Shown: piece after piece, positions 26,338 through 36,383 of the stretch | Layout of the letters: the number at the start of each line of letters is the position of its first letter | Position numbering within the stretch: the first letter of the stretch is position 1 | NCBI GenBank assembly: GCA_945883545.1 | Contig: CAMCXT010000001.1 | Span: 1-64,000 of the forward strand | Origin: Chitinophaga pinensis | Lineage (GTDB): Bacteria; Bacteroidota; Bacteroidia; M30B66 | Length of the DNA: 64,000 nt | Reading direction: 5' to 3' | Notes under the pieces: model-generated | The model's input: the letters and a program-made list of their open reading frames with translations, nothing else | The model's database searches: none | What the model was told of the DNA's origin: nothing | Program-made: the position numbers and the translations under genes

Positions 26338-27977
26338 TTAACCGTGCCAATATCCGACTGATCATCGTGCTGATGGTTGTTGCCCTCACGGGATTGATCG
26401 GTATTCAGATCTATTGGATCGACAATGCGATTTCTCTTGAGCGACAACGCTTCGAAAGTACCGTAAATCAAGTGCTTGCCAATGTGGTGGAGTTGGTTGA
26501 AAAACAGGAAGTTGCTCAAAATGTTCGGAAGAAATTCGATGCTTCCCGGCAGGGAAAAATGTTTTTCATGGGAATCGACTCGCTGATTCGCCAAAACATC
26601 GATCGAGAAGATACCACCACTTCGGGACTTGTGTTTTGGAACGAAGTGAGCCCTGGAGAAATCCAAACAGAATTTCGGCAACTCAGCGCCGATGGAACGG
26701 TCGAAATCATTGAAGAGAATTTTTCCGATTCGACGGGTAAAAAGCAGTATCGGAAAGTGAGAAAGTCGAAGCAGACCAACGGTGCTCCGTTTTTTTCGGA
26801 CGTTGCTGGTACTGTGAGTTCTCTCGAAAAAGGAGGCGACCCGAGGTTGGAAAGGTTGATGAAGAAATCAGGCTTGGTGACCGATGTATTCAAAGAGTTG
26901 TTTAATTTGAATATGCGCACTGGTGTGGAAGACCGGGTAAATCCGAAAATGATCGATTCGCTTTTAAGGGCTGAATTCAGTTCGGCAGGCATTTCTACTC
27001 CATTTGAGTTCGGCCTGTACGACTTCATGAACAACAAGTTATTTGTCGATCATCCGACCGATTATACCCAAGAAATCATGAAAACTCGCTTCCGTATGCG
27101 GTTGTTTCCACATGATATTTTTTACCATCCTGATTACCTAATGCTCTATTTCCCAGAGCAAAATAAGTACGTGTTTAGCAACCTGAGGCTGATGTTTGCT
27201 TCATCAGGATTCTTCATCTTAATCATCATTGGTTCGTTTTACTACACCATTTCTACCATCATTCGGCAGAAGAAACTTTCCGACATCAAGAACGACTTCA
27301 TCAACAACATGACCCACGAGTTGAAAACACCAATTTCAACGATTTCGTTGGCTTGCGAAGCCCTGAATGACGCCGATATTTCGAAAACGCCGCGCATGAC
27401 CGAGAACTACACGCGCATGATTGCCGAAGAAAACAAGAGGTTAGCCCAATTGGTGGAGAATGTGTTGCAAAGTGCTTTGTTAGACAAGTCGGACTTCCAG
27501 CTCCAACTGAGCCAAGTCGATATGCATCAAGTGATCGACAAAGTGATGAAAAGCATGCGGATGCACATTGAAAAACGCAAGGTAAAAGCAACTATCCAGA
27601 AAGACGCAACCCAGTTTATTGTTGAAGGCGATGTCGTTCACATTACCAATGTGATTTTCAATTTGATCGATAATGCCCTGAAATATTCTCCTGAAGCGCC
27701 CGAATTGATCATCAAGACACGCAATACCGCAACTCAATTTTTCGTTTCAGTTGGCGATAACGGAATTGGCATTTCTCGTGATCAACAGAAAAAGATCTTT
27801 GAAAAATTGTACCGCGTGCCCACTGGAAATATTCACAACGTGAAAGGCTTCGGTTTAGGCTTGAGCTATGTGAAAGTGATAGTTGATAAGCACAACGGCA
27901 GTGTGAAATTAGACAGCGAGCTGGATGTTGGCAGTACATTTACCGTGAATCTGCCGTTTTCACAAGGCTTGTCTTAA
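26334..27977 (+). CDS. Membrane sensor histidine kinase
   Basis: The protein has 547 residues. Two membrane helices (about 8-29 and 285-310) enclose a periplasmic sensor region of roughly 255 residues without a recognised domain. The HisKA box NNMTHELKTPIS has the phospho-acceptor at H328. The ATPase domain shows the N box (NVIFNLIDNALKYSP), the G1 box (VGDNGIGIS) and the G2 box (GFGLGLSYVKVI). It overlaps rsmA by 4 bp and precedes its OmpR-type response regulator by 76 bp. The stimulus is unknown; the architecture matches envelope-stress-type kinases common in Bacteroidota. Confidence 0.93.
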   Translation: MINRANIRLIIVLMVVALTGLIGIQIYWIDNAISLERQRFESTVNQVLANVVELVEKQEVAQNVRKKFDASRQGKMFFMGIDSLIRQNIDREDTTTSGLVFWNEVSPGEIQTEFRQLSADGTVEIIEENFSDSTGKKQYRKVRKSKQTNGAPFFSDVAGTVSSLEKGGDPRLERLMKKSGLVTDVFKELFNLNMRTGVEDRVNPKMIDSLLRAEFSSAGISTPFEFGLYDFMNNKLFVDHPTDYTQEIMKTRFRMRLFPHDIFYHPDYLMLYFPEQNKYVFSNLRLMFASSGFFILIIIGSFYYTISTIIRQKKLSDIKNDFINNMTHELKTPISTISLACEALNDADISKTPRMTENYTRMIAEENKRLAQLVENVLQSALLDKSDFQLQLSQVDMHQVIDKVMKSMRMHIEKRKVKATIQKDATQFIVEGDVVHITNVIFNLIDNALKYSPEAPELIIKTRNTATQFFVSVGDNGIGISRDQQKKIFEKLYRVPTGNIHNVKGFGLGLSYVKVIVDKHNGSVKLDSELDVGSTFTVNLPFSQGLS

Positions 27978-28053
27978 TACTCGAGTACGATTTTGACAGT
28001 ATTTCTGCCTCGCATGATTTTTGTGCCATGTAAACAAATAAGCTTTTAAAACC

Positions 28054-28752
28054 ATGAAGATATTATTGGCAGAAGACGACCCAAATTTGGGCGCAATTAT
28101 CAGCGAATATTTAGAAGCAAAAGGATATCAAACACATTTGTGTCTCAATGGTGAAGATGCGTTCAAGGTTTTCCTTCGGGAAAAATGGAACTTATGCATC
28201 TTTGATGTTATGATGCCTCTGATGGATGGCTTCACACTCACCAAGGAAATCCGCAACCATAACAAAGATGTTCCAGTGATTTTCCTCACTGCCAAGTCGA
28301 TGAAGGAAGATACAATAGAAGGGTTTAAGGCTGGTGGAGACGACTATCTTACGAAGCCTTTCAGCATGGAAGAGCTGGTTTTGAGAATAAAAGCCATTTT
28401 GAAACGTACCGAGAAAAGCGATGGCACAATGTCGTCGCAGGAATTTGCAATCGGGAAATATATCTTCAATCCAACGCTCAACACTTTAAGCAAAGAAGGT
28501 GAAGAAACCCATAAGCTTACTTCCCGTGAGGTTGAATTGCTGAAGTTGCTGTGTATTAATATCAACGATACACTCGAACGAAATTTTGCCTTACGCGCCA
28601 TTTGGTCGGAAGACAATTATTTCAATGCACGAAGTATGGATGTTTACATCGCCCGTTTGCGCAAATATCTTTCTGGGGATCCGAACATTGAAATTCTAAA
28701 TGTTCACGGCAAGGGCTTCAAGTTAGTTGACCGTTCTTCTGCCTCCCATTAA
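28054..28752 (+). CDS. OmpR/PhoB-family response regulator
   Basis: The protein has 232 residues. The receiver domain has acidic residues D8/D9, phospho-acceptor D51 (CIFDVMMP), T79 and K101 (LTKPFSMEEL). The C-terminal winged-helix DNA-binding domain covers about 132-228 (KLTSREVELLKLL, NARSMDVYIARLRKYL, VHGKGFKLV). It is the cognate partner of the kinase encoded just upstream. Its 3' end overlaps the convergent MFS gene by 4 bp. Confidence 0.95.
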   Translation: MKILLAEDDPNLGAIISEYLEAKGYQTHLCLNGEDAFKVFLREKWNLCIFDVMMPLMDGFTLTKEIRNHNKDVPVIFLTAKSMKEDTIEGFKAGGDDYLTKPFSMEELVLRIKAILKRTEKSDGTMSSQEFAIGKYIFNPTLNTLSKEGEETHKLTSREVELLKLLCININDTLERNFALRAIWSEDNYFNARSMDVYIARLRKYLSGDPNIEILNVHGKGFKLVDRSSASH

Positions 28753-30026
28753 GCGATTTCGGCTTCTTTGCGCAGTGAAAACTGTTTGATTTTTTTGTAG
28801 TTTTTCAACAAGGGAATCATGAACACAGCCACTACCAAGGCACAAATTAGATACGACCAGGCCACATTTCCATCGCGGTTGAAAAACGGCAAGGCAAATA
28901 TCCCGCTCAACAAGGAGCGAAACAGAATGTTGATGGTTTGGAAAACGGAACTTACCCGACCAATATTTTGATTCGGAACATGCTGAAATATCCACGTAGT
29001 GCGCAAAACACGTGCACCAGCATTGGTTAAACCTAGCAATACACTTAAGAACAAATACCATCCAACGGAGTGCGTGAATGCCGAATTGATGTAGATGTAA
29101 ACCGTTGTCGCCATCAGCAAAAGGATGCCGAATAAGGCGCCTTTCTTCTCGAAGACTTTCACGATAACAACTCCGGCGAGCATTGCGCCAACAGAATAAA
29201 AGAATTCTGCCAAAGCGTATGCTCCAGCATCCGATTGCAAATGTTGATCTGTGTACAATGGAAGCAATTGCTGCACTGTTACAAGTAATACGATGAAGAT
29301 GGCAAATGAAGCATTTCCAAACAGGAAAATAAGTGGGTTGCTTTTTAAGAATGCAAATCCAGACTTTATTCGATCGAACAATCCACCTGTCTCAGGATGG
29401 CGTTCGGTGATTGGAATGTACCGAATGGCTGCAATGAGGAAAATACTGATTAGGTAGCTAATTCCATCCGCAAGGAAGATTTCATGAAGCGCCCAAGGTT
29501 GAATTTCGGGCAGCGACTTTCCTGCTATTGTTAAATCGATTGTACCGTTGAGTAGCAGCGCTCCTGCAGCACCAGATAAAATGGATGTGCTTTGTCCTAT
29601 CACTTCCGTCATCGAGGTGAATCGACCATAGTATTTCCGCTCGGTGATTTCTTGACCGAAGGCATACAAAGCTGGATAATGAATATTGTAGATGAATATT
29701 GTTCCAGAAAACACGGCAATAGCACCCCATTCACCAACATCTCCAACCGAATAGCCGTAGGCACTCACAGCGCCAAGCAGCACAGCGCCGAACACATTAA
29801 TTCCTAGAAAAACGTGCTTTCTCGAGAATCGATCGATGAGTGAACCTGCGTAGAGTCCCCAGAAAAGCATGATGAGCGTAGTTGTAGCATACATCCAACC
29901 GAAAAGCTCCGGTTTGTTGATCATCTTGCTGAAATACCAAGGAATGGCCAGCATGCTTATGCCTTGAGCAAAGCCCGAAACGGCATTTGCAGTATAAAGT
30001 AGGCGGTAGGCGGCAGCATTTTTCAT
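28749..30026 (-). CDS. MFS transporter (MFS_3/EntS-like exporter family)
   Basis: The protein has 425 residues and about 12 membrane spans. The N-terminal pattern (TANAVSGFAQGISMLAIPWYF, ATTTLIMLFWGLYAGSLIDRFSRKHVFL) has the MFS motif A between helices 2 and 3 (GSLIDRFSRK). It resembles the MFS_3 group, which includes enterobactin exporter EntS and multidrug efflux proteins; the substrate is unknown. I prefer the ATG at 30026 to the TTG at 30035 because the latter falls in the promoter box (CACCTTTG, 30033-30040). Confidence 0.87.
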   Translation of the reverse strand: MKNAAAYRLLYTANAVSGFAQGISMLAIPWYFSKMINKPELFGWMYATTTLIMLFWGLYAGSLIDRFSRKHVFLGINVFGAVLLGAVSAYGYSVGDVGEWGAIAVFSGTIFIYNIHYPALYAFGQEITERKYYGRFTSMTEVIGQSTSILSGAAGALLLNGTIDLTIAGKSLPEIQPWALHEIFLADGISYLISIFLIAAIRYIPITERHPETGGLFDRIKSGFAFLKSNPLIFLFGNASFAIFIVLLVTVQQLLPLYTDQHLQSDAGAYALAEFFYSVGAMLAGVVIVKVFEKKGALFGILLLMATTVYIYINSAFTHSVGWYLFLSVLLGLTNAGARVLRTTWIFQHVPNQNIGRVSSVFQTINILFRSLLSGIFALPFFNRDGNVAWSYLICALVVAVFMIPLLKNYKKIKQFSLRKEAEIA

Positions 30027-30032
30027 TGTTGG

Positions 30033-30040
30033 CAAAGGTG
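30033..30040 (-). promoter_or_regulatory. Possible -7 box of the MFS gene
   Basis: The minus-strand CACCTTTG differs from TAnnTTTG only at the first base and ends 6 nt before the ATG. Confidence 0.35.
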
Positions 30041-30102
30041 CTAAGAAAGATTGAATCTTTGAGCAGAATCTCGGGTTTGGTGTATTAACTTCACTGCCGA
30101 AT

Positions 30103-30576
30103 ATGACAAATCCACTTTACACGGTAACCGACGCGCTCGAGAAGATGAAGAAGTATTGTGCTTTTCAGGAGCGCAGTAGTTATGAAGTCAAGCTTAAGTT
30201 AATGCAGCATGCCATGCGTGGCGAAGAGGCTGAATTTGTTATCGCCACCTTGATTTCAGAAGGTTACCTCAATGAGGAACGTTTTGCCCGCAGTTTCACA
30301 AGGGGAAAGTTCAGAATGAACCATTGGGGCAAAGCGAAAATAGAAGCAGAGCTCCGCGGCAGAGGAGTGAGCAAGCAGAATATCCAAAAGAGTTTCGAGG
30401 AGATCTCAGATGAAGAATACGAGGAAACGCTTAGAAAGATAATTCGGAAAACTGCAGGCTCTAAAATTCCGAGCGACCGAAAGGGCCGTCAGAGCTTAAT
30501 CAGGAAATTGATGCAGAAAGGTTATGAAGCCAGTTTGGTGTTTCGCATGTTGGGCGAAGATCAAACAGAGGATTAA
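30103..30576 (+). CDS. recX: Regulatory protein RecX
   Basis: The protein has 157 residues made of three-helix RecX repeats. The motifs ALEKMKKYCAFQERSSYEV, LISEGYLNEERFARSFTRGKF and MNHWGKAKIEAELRGRGVS are characteristic. RecX binds the RecA filament and limits its activity. Its stop overlaps the convergent nuoN stop by 4 bp. Confidence 0.92.
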   Translation: MTNPLYTVTDALEKMKKYCAFQERSSYEVKLKLMQHAMRGEEAEFVIATLISEGYLNEERFARSFTRGKFRMNHWGKAKIEAELRGRGVSKQNIQKSFEEISDEEYEETLRKIIRKTAGSKIPSDRKGRQSLIRKLMQKGYEASLVFRMLGEDQTED

Positions 30577-31949
30577 CCTGGTAGTCCGTTGAAGAAATCT
30601 TGGAAGATCGCCAAGAAAAGACTGAGGAAAATGCCACTGAAGATCACCAAATTGAAAGCTACGTTCGCTTGGATTTTATCGGGCGATTGACCTTCGCTGT
30701 TGAAAGCGTAAACCACTGGGCGTAAATAGTAATACACCCCGATAAGTGATCCTGCGATCGCGAACAGAACCGCTACAATCAAGTTGCTATTGAAGGCGCT
30801 GAAGAACACCATGTATTTCCCGAAGAATCCTGCCAATGGAGGAATCCCTGCCAAGGAAAACATCGAAATCACAAGCGCTGTTGTAAGGAGCGGATTGTTT
30901 TTCGCCAAGCCTTTGAAGTTATCAACCGGCAATTCGTTTTTCACACCGCTGAGCGCCATAATAACCGCGAAAACAGTAATCGATGCCACGCTGTAAGCTG
31001 CCGAATAGTAGAAAATAGCAGAAGCAGAAGTTTCATTAAGCGCCATAATCGGGATCAACAAGTATCCTGCGTTGGCAACACCCGACCATGCGAGCATTCG
31101 TTTCGCTTCATTTTGCATCACTGCTGAGATATTCCCCAACAAGATGGTTACAACCGAAATAACCCAAACAATTTGGTACCACACACCATCAATGCCTGAG
31201 AAACAAGTATCAAAAAGTCTGTAGAATGAAGCAATTGCAGCTGTTTTTACAACGGTTGCCATGAAAGCCGTAATCATTGTTGGGGCACCTTGGTAAACAT
31301 CAGGCGACCAGAAATGGAAAGGAACAGCTCCAATTTTAAATGCGAATCCAATCAGAATCATCATCACACCTGCATTGAAAATCAGAGGAGTTGATTCGGT
31401 ATTGTTTACGTAATCGGAAATTACGTTCAGATCGAAGCTATTGCAAACCCCAAATACCAAGGTGATTCCGAAAAGAAGTACACCAGATGAGAATGCACCC
31501 ATCAAGAAATACTTCAATGAAGCTTCGTTTGAGCTCAGGTTTAAGCGGCGACTTCCTGCAAGAATATACAGTGGAATCGATAGAATTTCGATCCCAATGA
31601 AAAGCATCACCAAGCTGGTGAAAGAAGTCATAAGCATCGCGCCAGTGGCGGAAAATAGCATCAGGGCATAAATGTCGGCTATGTTGCTGTCTTCTTTGCG
31701 GAAGTGCCAAGTGGCCAACATGAATAGCATAAAGAGGATGAAGATGATCAAACCGGTAAATGATACCGCGTAGTTATCATAGTTCATCATGCCAAACCAA
31801 GTGATATCCGTTCCCCAATCCATTGCATTTAGAACGAATGCTGCAGCCAATCCAGTAAGTGCAACCGGAAGCAGAAGTTTCTTCTGATCAAAGGCGCCAA
31901 GGAAAAGAACCAAGAAGCCTAGAAGTGACAGGAGTACCAGTGTATACAT
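30573..31949 (-). CDS. nuoN: NADH-quinone oxidoreductase subunit N
   Basis: The protein has 458 residues and about 14 membrane helices. It is the Mrp-antiporter-type proton-pumping subunit of complex I. The family motifs GFAFKIGAVPFHFWSPDVYQGAPT (in the middle of the protein), RMLAWSGVANAGYLL and SLAGIPPLAGFFGKYMVF are visible. It is the last gene of the nuoJ-N cluster, one base after nuoM. Confidence 0.95.
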   Translation of the reverse strand: MYTLVLLSLLGFLVLFLGAFDQKKLLLPVALTGLAAAFVLNAMDWGTDITWFGMMNYDNYAVSFTGLIIFILFMLFMLATWHFRKEDSNIADIYALMLFSATGAMLMTSFTSLVMLFIGIEILSIPLYILAGSRRLNLSSNEASLKYFLMGAFSSGVLLFGITLVFGVCNSFDLNVISDYVNNTESTPLIFNAGVMMILIGFAFKIGAVPFHFWSPDVYQGAPTMITAFMATVVKTAAIASFYRLFDTCFSGIDGVWYQIVWVISVVTILLGNISAVMQNEAKRMLAWSGVANAGYLLIPIMALNETSASAIFYYSAAYSVASITVFAVIMALSGVKNELPVDNFKGLAKNNPLLTTALVISMFSLAGIPPLAGFFGKYMVFFSAFNSNLIVAVLFAIAGSLIGVYYYLRPVVYAFNSEGQSPDKIQANVAFNLVIFSGIFLSLFLAIFQDFFNGLPG

Positions 31950-31950
31950 A

Positions 31951-33459
31951 TCAGTGGGTGGTTGCTAGGTGCTGATCAATCTGGAACAGCAGGAATTTCA
32001 CCGACTCATCGGTAAGGTTAAAGATAAATTGAGGATACACTCCCAAAACAACGATCAACGCGACAACTGGGAAGAGCACCATTTTTTCAGAAAGGCTCAA
32101 ATCAGGGAAGCCTGCAACATGCTGAACATCGCCCAACATGGTTGCTTTGTAAGCGCGAAGCATGTAAACCGCTCCGAGAATTACTGTCAATCCACCGATT
32201 GCAGCGTACCAATAGCTAGTTTCGTAAAGTGCATTCAACAATAGAAATTCACCGATGAAACTATTTGTTAAAGGCAGTGCTGCACTTGCAAATGTGATAA
32301 TCAAAAACGTGGAAGCAAAAACAGGAGCCAACTGACGAATCCCGCCCAGGTTTTCCATTTGTGTTGTATTCAATCTGTTAAGGAAAATCTCAGCAACGAA
32401 GAACAATCCAATCACATTCACACCATGCGCAACCATTTGCACCAAAGCAGCTTGGAAACCAACTTGGGTCATAGTAAACACACCAGCAGTGATCAATCCA
32501 ACGTGCGCAATAGACGACCAAGCAATCATTCGCTTGAAATCTTTTTGTCCGATAGCGATCCATGAAGCATACACAACACCTACGATGGCCATGATGATAG
32601 CTACATCAGCGTACGCTAAAACAGCGTGCGGAGTGATTGGTAAAATCCAGCGGAGGATCGAATAGATACCCATTTTAAGCATGATCCCTGAGAGGAGCAT
32701 TGCTCCAGCATTTGGCGCAGTTGTGTAGGTGTCAGGCTGCCAAGAATGGAATGGCAACAATGGAATTTTGATCGCATAAGCAGCGAAGAAAGCCCAGAAA
32801 ATCCAACGTTGTGAAGAAAGATCCAGGTTAAGACTGTAAAGGTCACCGATAGAAAATGATCCAGCCTGCAAATACAACCAAATGATGGCAGCAAGCATGA
32901 GCAAACTTCCACTGAGTGTGTAAATGAAAAACTTGAAGGTGATTCGAATTCTATTTTCCCCACCCCAAATAAGTACGATGAAATAGATCGGAATCAGCGC
33001 CAATTCCCAGAAGATGTAATACAAGAAAACATCGAGCGAAACGAAAACGCCCACCAAAGCACTCTGCATGAAGAGCATCAAGAAGTAGAACAGGCTACTT
33101 TGCTTGAATTCACGATTCCAGGTCGACAAAACGATGAGAGGCAACAAGAAATTGGTGAGAATCACCATGAGCATGCTGATGCCGTCGAGTCCAACGAAGA
33201 ATCTTACTCCTAGTTGAGTAATCCATGGGAGGTCAACCATTCCTTGCATATTGGCAAGGAAACCTGATCGATAGTTGATGTCGAAAAGGAAGATTGCATA
33301 AGCTGTAAGGAGTGCTTGAATCAAAGTGGAAACAAGCGCAACTTGTTTTGCCTGTTTAGGGATGAATAAGCACAATAGCCCTGAAATGAACGGAAAAGCC
33401 AGCAGGGCAACCGTGATCATCCCGGTGAGAGGAAGGGTAATGGTATCTGGTGTCTGCAT
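31951..33459 (-). CDS. nuoM: NADH-quinone oxidoreductase subunit M
   Basis: The protein has 502 residues. Antiporter-like subunit of complex I. The conserved WELALIPIYFIVLIWGGENR (with the functional Glu), KIPLLPFHSWQPDTYTTAPN and RMIAWSSIAHVGLI motifs identify it. The gaps to nuoN (1 bp) and nuoL (2 bp) show one transcription unit. Confidence 0.96.
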   Translation of the reverse strand: MQTPDTITLPLTGMITVALLAFPFISGLLCLFIPKQAKQVALVSTLIQALLTAYAIFLFDINYRSGFLANMQGMVDLPWITQLGVRFFVGLDGISMLMVILTNFLLPLIVLSTWNREFKQSSLFYFLMLFMQSALVGVFVSLDVFLYYIFWELALIPIYFIVLIWGGENRIRITFKFFIYTLSGSLLMLAAIIWLYLQAGSFSIGDLYSLNLDLSSQRWIFWAFFAAYAIKIPLLPFHSWQPDTYTTAPNAGAMLLSGIMLKMGIYSILRWILPITPHAVLAYADVAIIMAIVGVVYASWIAIGQKDFKRMIAWSSIAHVGLITAGVFTMTQVGFQAALVQMVAHGVNVIGLFFVAEIFLNRLNTTQMENLGGIRQLAPVFASTFLIITFASAALPLTNSFIGEFLLLNALYETSYWYAAIGGLTVILGAVYMLRAYKATMLGDVQHVAGFPDLSLSEKMVLFPVVALIVVLGVYPQFIFNLTDESVKFLLFQIDQHLATTH

Positions 33460-33461
33460 GC

Positions 33462-35381
33462 TTAGTTCAGAAAAAGATTAGCGGCAAGAATGGCAAGAAT
33501 TCCAATGGCCATAGCGAATACATAGAATCCGACATTTCCTGTTTGTAGGAAGCGAACTGTTCTGGAGCTCAGGATTACAACCTGACCAACACCGTTCACG
33601 ATTCTGTCGAAGAAATTGGTTTCAAAGATTTTCTGGATCCAGCTGGATGCTGCAATCACTGGACGTGCAACAATTGCATTGTACAATTCATCGATGCGGT
33701 ATTTGTCGACTAGCAATTGCTGCCATGCAGGGATAGGTTCACCATCAGCAGCTGGAACATGTCCGTTCTTATTGTAGCGAATTCGTGCGTAGAAGATCAC
33801 CGAAAGCACAGCCACCACCGAAACAGCCATGAGGATATATTCGAGTGTGTGTGAAAGGTGCCCATGCTCTTTTCCTTCTAGGATAAATGTTGATCCTGCG
33901 AGGATATCAGCGAAGAAGCGATCGAGCCAATGGTTGCCTCCAAGTACTTCGGGAACATTTACAAAACCAGCTACAACAGAACATACTGCCAAAACGATGA
34001 GCGGTATTGTCATTGTTTTAGGGGATTCATGCAGATGATGCTCTTGTTCGTGTGTGCCGCGGAAGCTACCGTAAAACGTAAGGTAGAATAGACGGAACAT
34101 GTAAAATGCGGTAAGAAGTGCACCACCTAAACCCAATACCCAGAAGATTGGATTGTGGGCATATGCTGATGCCAAAATTTGATCCTTTGAGAAGAAACCT
34201 GCCAATGGTGGAATTCCTGCAATGGCGAATGTTCCGATGGCAAAAGTAAGATGCGTGATCGGCATGTATTTTTTCAATCCACCCATTTTGCGAATGTCTT
34301 GTTCGCCGCCCATGGCATGGATTACAGATCCAGAACCGAGGAATAACAAGGCTTTAAAGAACGCATGGGTAAACAAATGGAAATATGCAGCAGTGTAAGC
34401 TCCAAGGCCCAATGCGAAAAACATGTAACCAAGTTGCGATACCGTTGAGTATGCCAGCACTTTTTTGATGTCGTTCTGTTTGAGGCCGATAGTTGCAGCG
34501 AAAATGGCGGTTACCAATCCTACAACCATGATGATTTCTTGGGTAAACGGTGCCAAGGTAAAGAGCACGTTGCTTCTGATGATGAGGTAAATACCTGCAG
34601 TAACCATCGTAGCCGCGTGGATGAGTGCCGATACAGGTGTTGGACCCGCCATCGCATCTGGAAGCCAAGTGAATAATGGTAGCTGCGCAGATTTCCCGAT
34701 TGCCCCGATAAAGAGGAGAATCGTGGCGTTGCGGATAAGCGGATCACCTGGATCAATTTGAAGGGCTTCGAATGCAATTCGGTTAAATTCGAAGGTGGAG
34801 AAACGCAAATAAAGCAAGAAAATACCGAGCAAAAGGCCGAGGTCTCCGATTCGGTTCATGATGAAAGCCTTGTTGGCGGCTTTGTTGTACTCTGGGTTTT
34901 TATACCAGAATCCAATCAAAAGGTAAGAGCACAATCCAACGCCTTCCCATCCAACGAAGAGCAGGATGTAATTGCTTCCCATGACCAAAATGAGCATGAA
35001 GAACACGAACAAGTTGAGGTAGGCGAAAAACTTGTGGAAGTTCTCATCATCGTGCATATATCCAACCGAATACACATGAATGAGGAAGCCAACACCTGTA
35101 ATTACAAGCATCATCATCAGCGAAAGCTGGTCGAGTTGAATGCTATAGTTGATCGACAGGCTTGCTATGTGCATCCATTCGAGAAAAACGATTCGAATAG
35201 GTTCCTGATCAACAGAGTTGACAAAAGGAATGAAAATAGAAACAGTGAGAATAAACGGCACTAGAATCATCAATGAGGCAATGCTGCCAATGATGTTTTT
35301 AGAAGTGCCTTTTCCAAAGAAAATACTCAACAGAAAACCTGCGAGTGGAAGTACGGGGATCAGCCAGGCGAGTTGTTCCAT
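33462..35381 (-). CDS. nuoL: NADH-quinone oxidoreductase subunit L
   Basis: The protein has 639 residues. It is the distal proton-pumping subunit with the long lateral helix at the C-terminus. Diagnostic motifs are VGWEGVGLCSYLLIGFWY, LPDAMAGPTPVSALIHAATM and FKALLFLGSGSVIHAMGGEQD. The C-terminal region (PAWQQLLVDKYRIDELYN) is normal, so the gene is intact. It lies 10 bp after nuoK. Confidence 0.96.
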   Translation of the reverse strand: MEQLAWLIPVLPLAGFLLSIFFGKGTSKNIIGSIASLMILVPFILTVSIFIPFVNSVDQEPIRIVFLEWMHIASLSINYSIQLDQLSLMMMLVITGVGFLIHVYSVGYMHDDENFHKFFAYLNLFVFFMLILVMGSNYILLFVGWEGVGLCSYLLIGFWYKNPEYNKAANKAFIMNRIGDLGLLLGIFLLYLRFSTFEFNRIAFEALQIDPGDPLIRNATILLFIGAIGKSAQLPLFTWLPDAMAGPTPVSALIHAATMVTAGIYLIIRSNVLFTLAPFTQEIIMVVGLVTAIFAATIGLKQNDIKKVLAYSTVSQLGYMFFALGLGAYTAAYFHLFTHAFFKALLFLGSGSVIHAMGGEQDIRKMGGLKKYMPITHLTFAIGTFAIAGIPPLAGFFSKDQILASAYAHNPIFWVLGLGGALLTAFYMFRLFYLTFYGSFRGTHEQEHHLHESPKTMTIPLIVLAVCSVVAGFVNVPEVLGGNHWLDRFFADILAGSTFILEGKEHGHLSHTLEYILMAVSVVAVLSVIFYARIRYNKNGHVPAADGEPIPAWQQLLVDKYRIDELYNAIVARPVIAASSWIQKIFETNFFDRIVNGVGQVVILSSRTVRFLQTGNVGFYVFAMAIGILAILAANLFLN

Positions 35382-35391
35382 CAGTTTCGAA

Positions 35392-35721
35392 TCACCATTT
35401 AAGGTTTCTTAATGCATTGATATCTGTGGATCGGATATTTCGATATATCATCACCAATATGGCTAAGCCAACAGCAACTTCGGCTGCTGCCACTACCATG
35501 ATGAAGAACACGAAAACCTGTCCGTCTTGGTTGCCATTGAATCGTGAGAAAGCAGCCAACAAAACGTTCACTGAATTGAGCATCAACTCAATCGACATGA
35601 AGATGACGATGAAGTTTCTTCTTAACAGCACGCCCATCACTCCAATCGAAAAGAGGATAGAACTCAAGAAAAGATAGTGGTTGATGCTGATTGGTCCGAG
35701 GAGATTTTCCATAGCTGCCAT
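35392..35721 (-). CDS. nuoK: NADH-quinone oxidoreductase subunit K
   Basis: The protein has 109 residues and three membrane helices. The two membrane glutamates essential for proton transfer correspond to E45 ([12 protein letters not shown]) and E81 ([13 protein letters not shown]). An internal Met at residue 4 is an alternative start. It lies two bases after nuoJ. Confidence 0.95.
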   Translation of the reverse strand: MAAMENLLGPISINHYLFLSSILFSIGVMGVLLRRNFIVIFMSIELMLNSVNVLLAAFSRFNGNQDGQVFVFFIMVVAAAEVAVGLAILVMIYRNIRSTDINALRNLKW

Positions 35722-35723
35722 GA

Positions 35724-36221
35724 TCAGTCGTTAACAGATTTTTTACCCAAGATAACAGCGCCCACCATTGCAGAAATGAATAGGATGGAAGCCACTTCAA
35801 ACGGGAGAAGGAATTTATTGAAAAGGATTTTCCCCACTTCCTTGGCGGTACCAAAACCATCGGTTAGCGCCAAGCTATTGCTGATGGAGAAATCTTTGAA
35901 TGATGCGGCCAAAACCAACATGAGCAAACATCCTGAAAACACTGCTGCCAATTTGAGCAGAAATGGCTTGTGAGGTTCTGTTTCTTTGTTGAGGTTAAGC
36001 AACATGATCACGAATAGGAAGAGAACCATAATGGCTCCAGCATAAACGATCAGGTTAACAATGGCCAAAAAATGGGCGTCCAGCAGGATATAATGTCCTG
36101 TAATGGAGAAAAAGCAGATAACGAGCCATAATACGCTGTAGATAGGGCTTTTCGAAAAAACCACCATCAGCGCCGAGGCAAGCGTCAATACTGCAAGGAG
36201 GAGGAAAACGATTGAGGACAT
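35724..36221 (-). CDS. nuoJ: NADH-quinone oxidoreductase subunit J
   Basis: The protein has 165 residues and five predicted membrane helices. The [47 protein letters not shown] stretch (about residues 25-72) is the NuoJ hallmark. It is the first gene of the downstream half of a split nuo operon. nuoI, normally directly upstream, is about 25 kb away. A promoter-like site lies just before it. Confidence 0.95.
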   Translation of the reverse strand: MSSIVFLLLAVLTLASALMVVFSKSPIYSVLWLVICFFSITGHYILLDAHFLAIVNLIVYAGAIMVLFLFVIMLLNLNKETEPHKPFLLKLAAVFSGCLLMLVLAASFKDFSISNSLALTDGFGTAKEVGKILFNKFLLPFEVASILFISAMVGAVILGKKSVND

Positions 36222-36237
36222 ACTAAACTTGGTGGCG

Positions 36238-36267
36238 CGAAATTATGCAATTTTAACTCGATACAAT
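36238..36267 (-). promoter_or_regulatory. Promoter-like site of nuoJ-K-L-M-N
   Basis: On the minus strand TTG (36264-36266, within ATTG), an 18-nt spacer and TAATTTCG (36238-36245) match the Bacteroidota promoter with one change. The nuoJ ATG follows after 16 nt. It lies downstream of the PorP/SprF gene's terminator, so nuoJ-N can be transcribed independently. Confidence 0.6.
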
Positions 36268-36352
36268 ATACTGTCTTTAAAGTCTGCGAATAAACAGCCT
36301 ATTTTCGGATTTGTTTATTGCTTAATCGTCGATTTTACTGGCAATTGAGCAC

Positions 36353-36383
36353 AAAAAATCCCCCGGAATTTCTGCCGGAGGAT
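36353..36383 (-). terminator. Rho-independent terminator of the type B CTD/PorP-SprF operon
   Basis: On the minus strand ATCCTCCGG pairs with CCGGGGGAT (one wobble), followed by TTTTTTG. It lies about 50 bp after the PorP/SprF-like stop and insulates nuoJ. Confidence 0.88.

Noticed and set aside
26516-27037. 173-codon minus-strand frame
   Set aside because: It is antisense to the sensor domain of the histidine kinase and has no recognisable motif or start context.
34758-35264. 168-codon open frame on the plus strand rich in Glu and His
   Set aside because: It is antisense to nuoL; the composition mirrors hydrophobic codons on the other strand.
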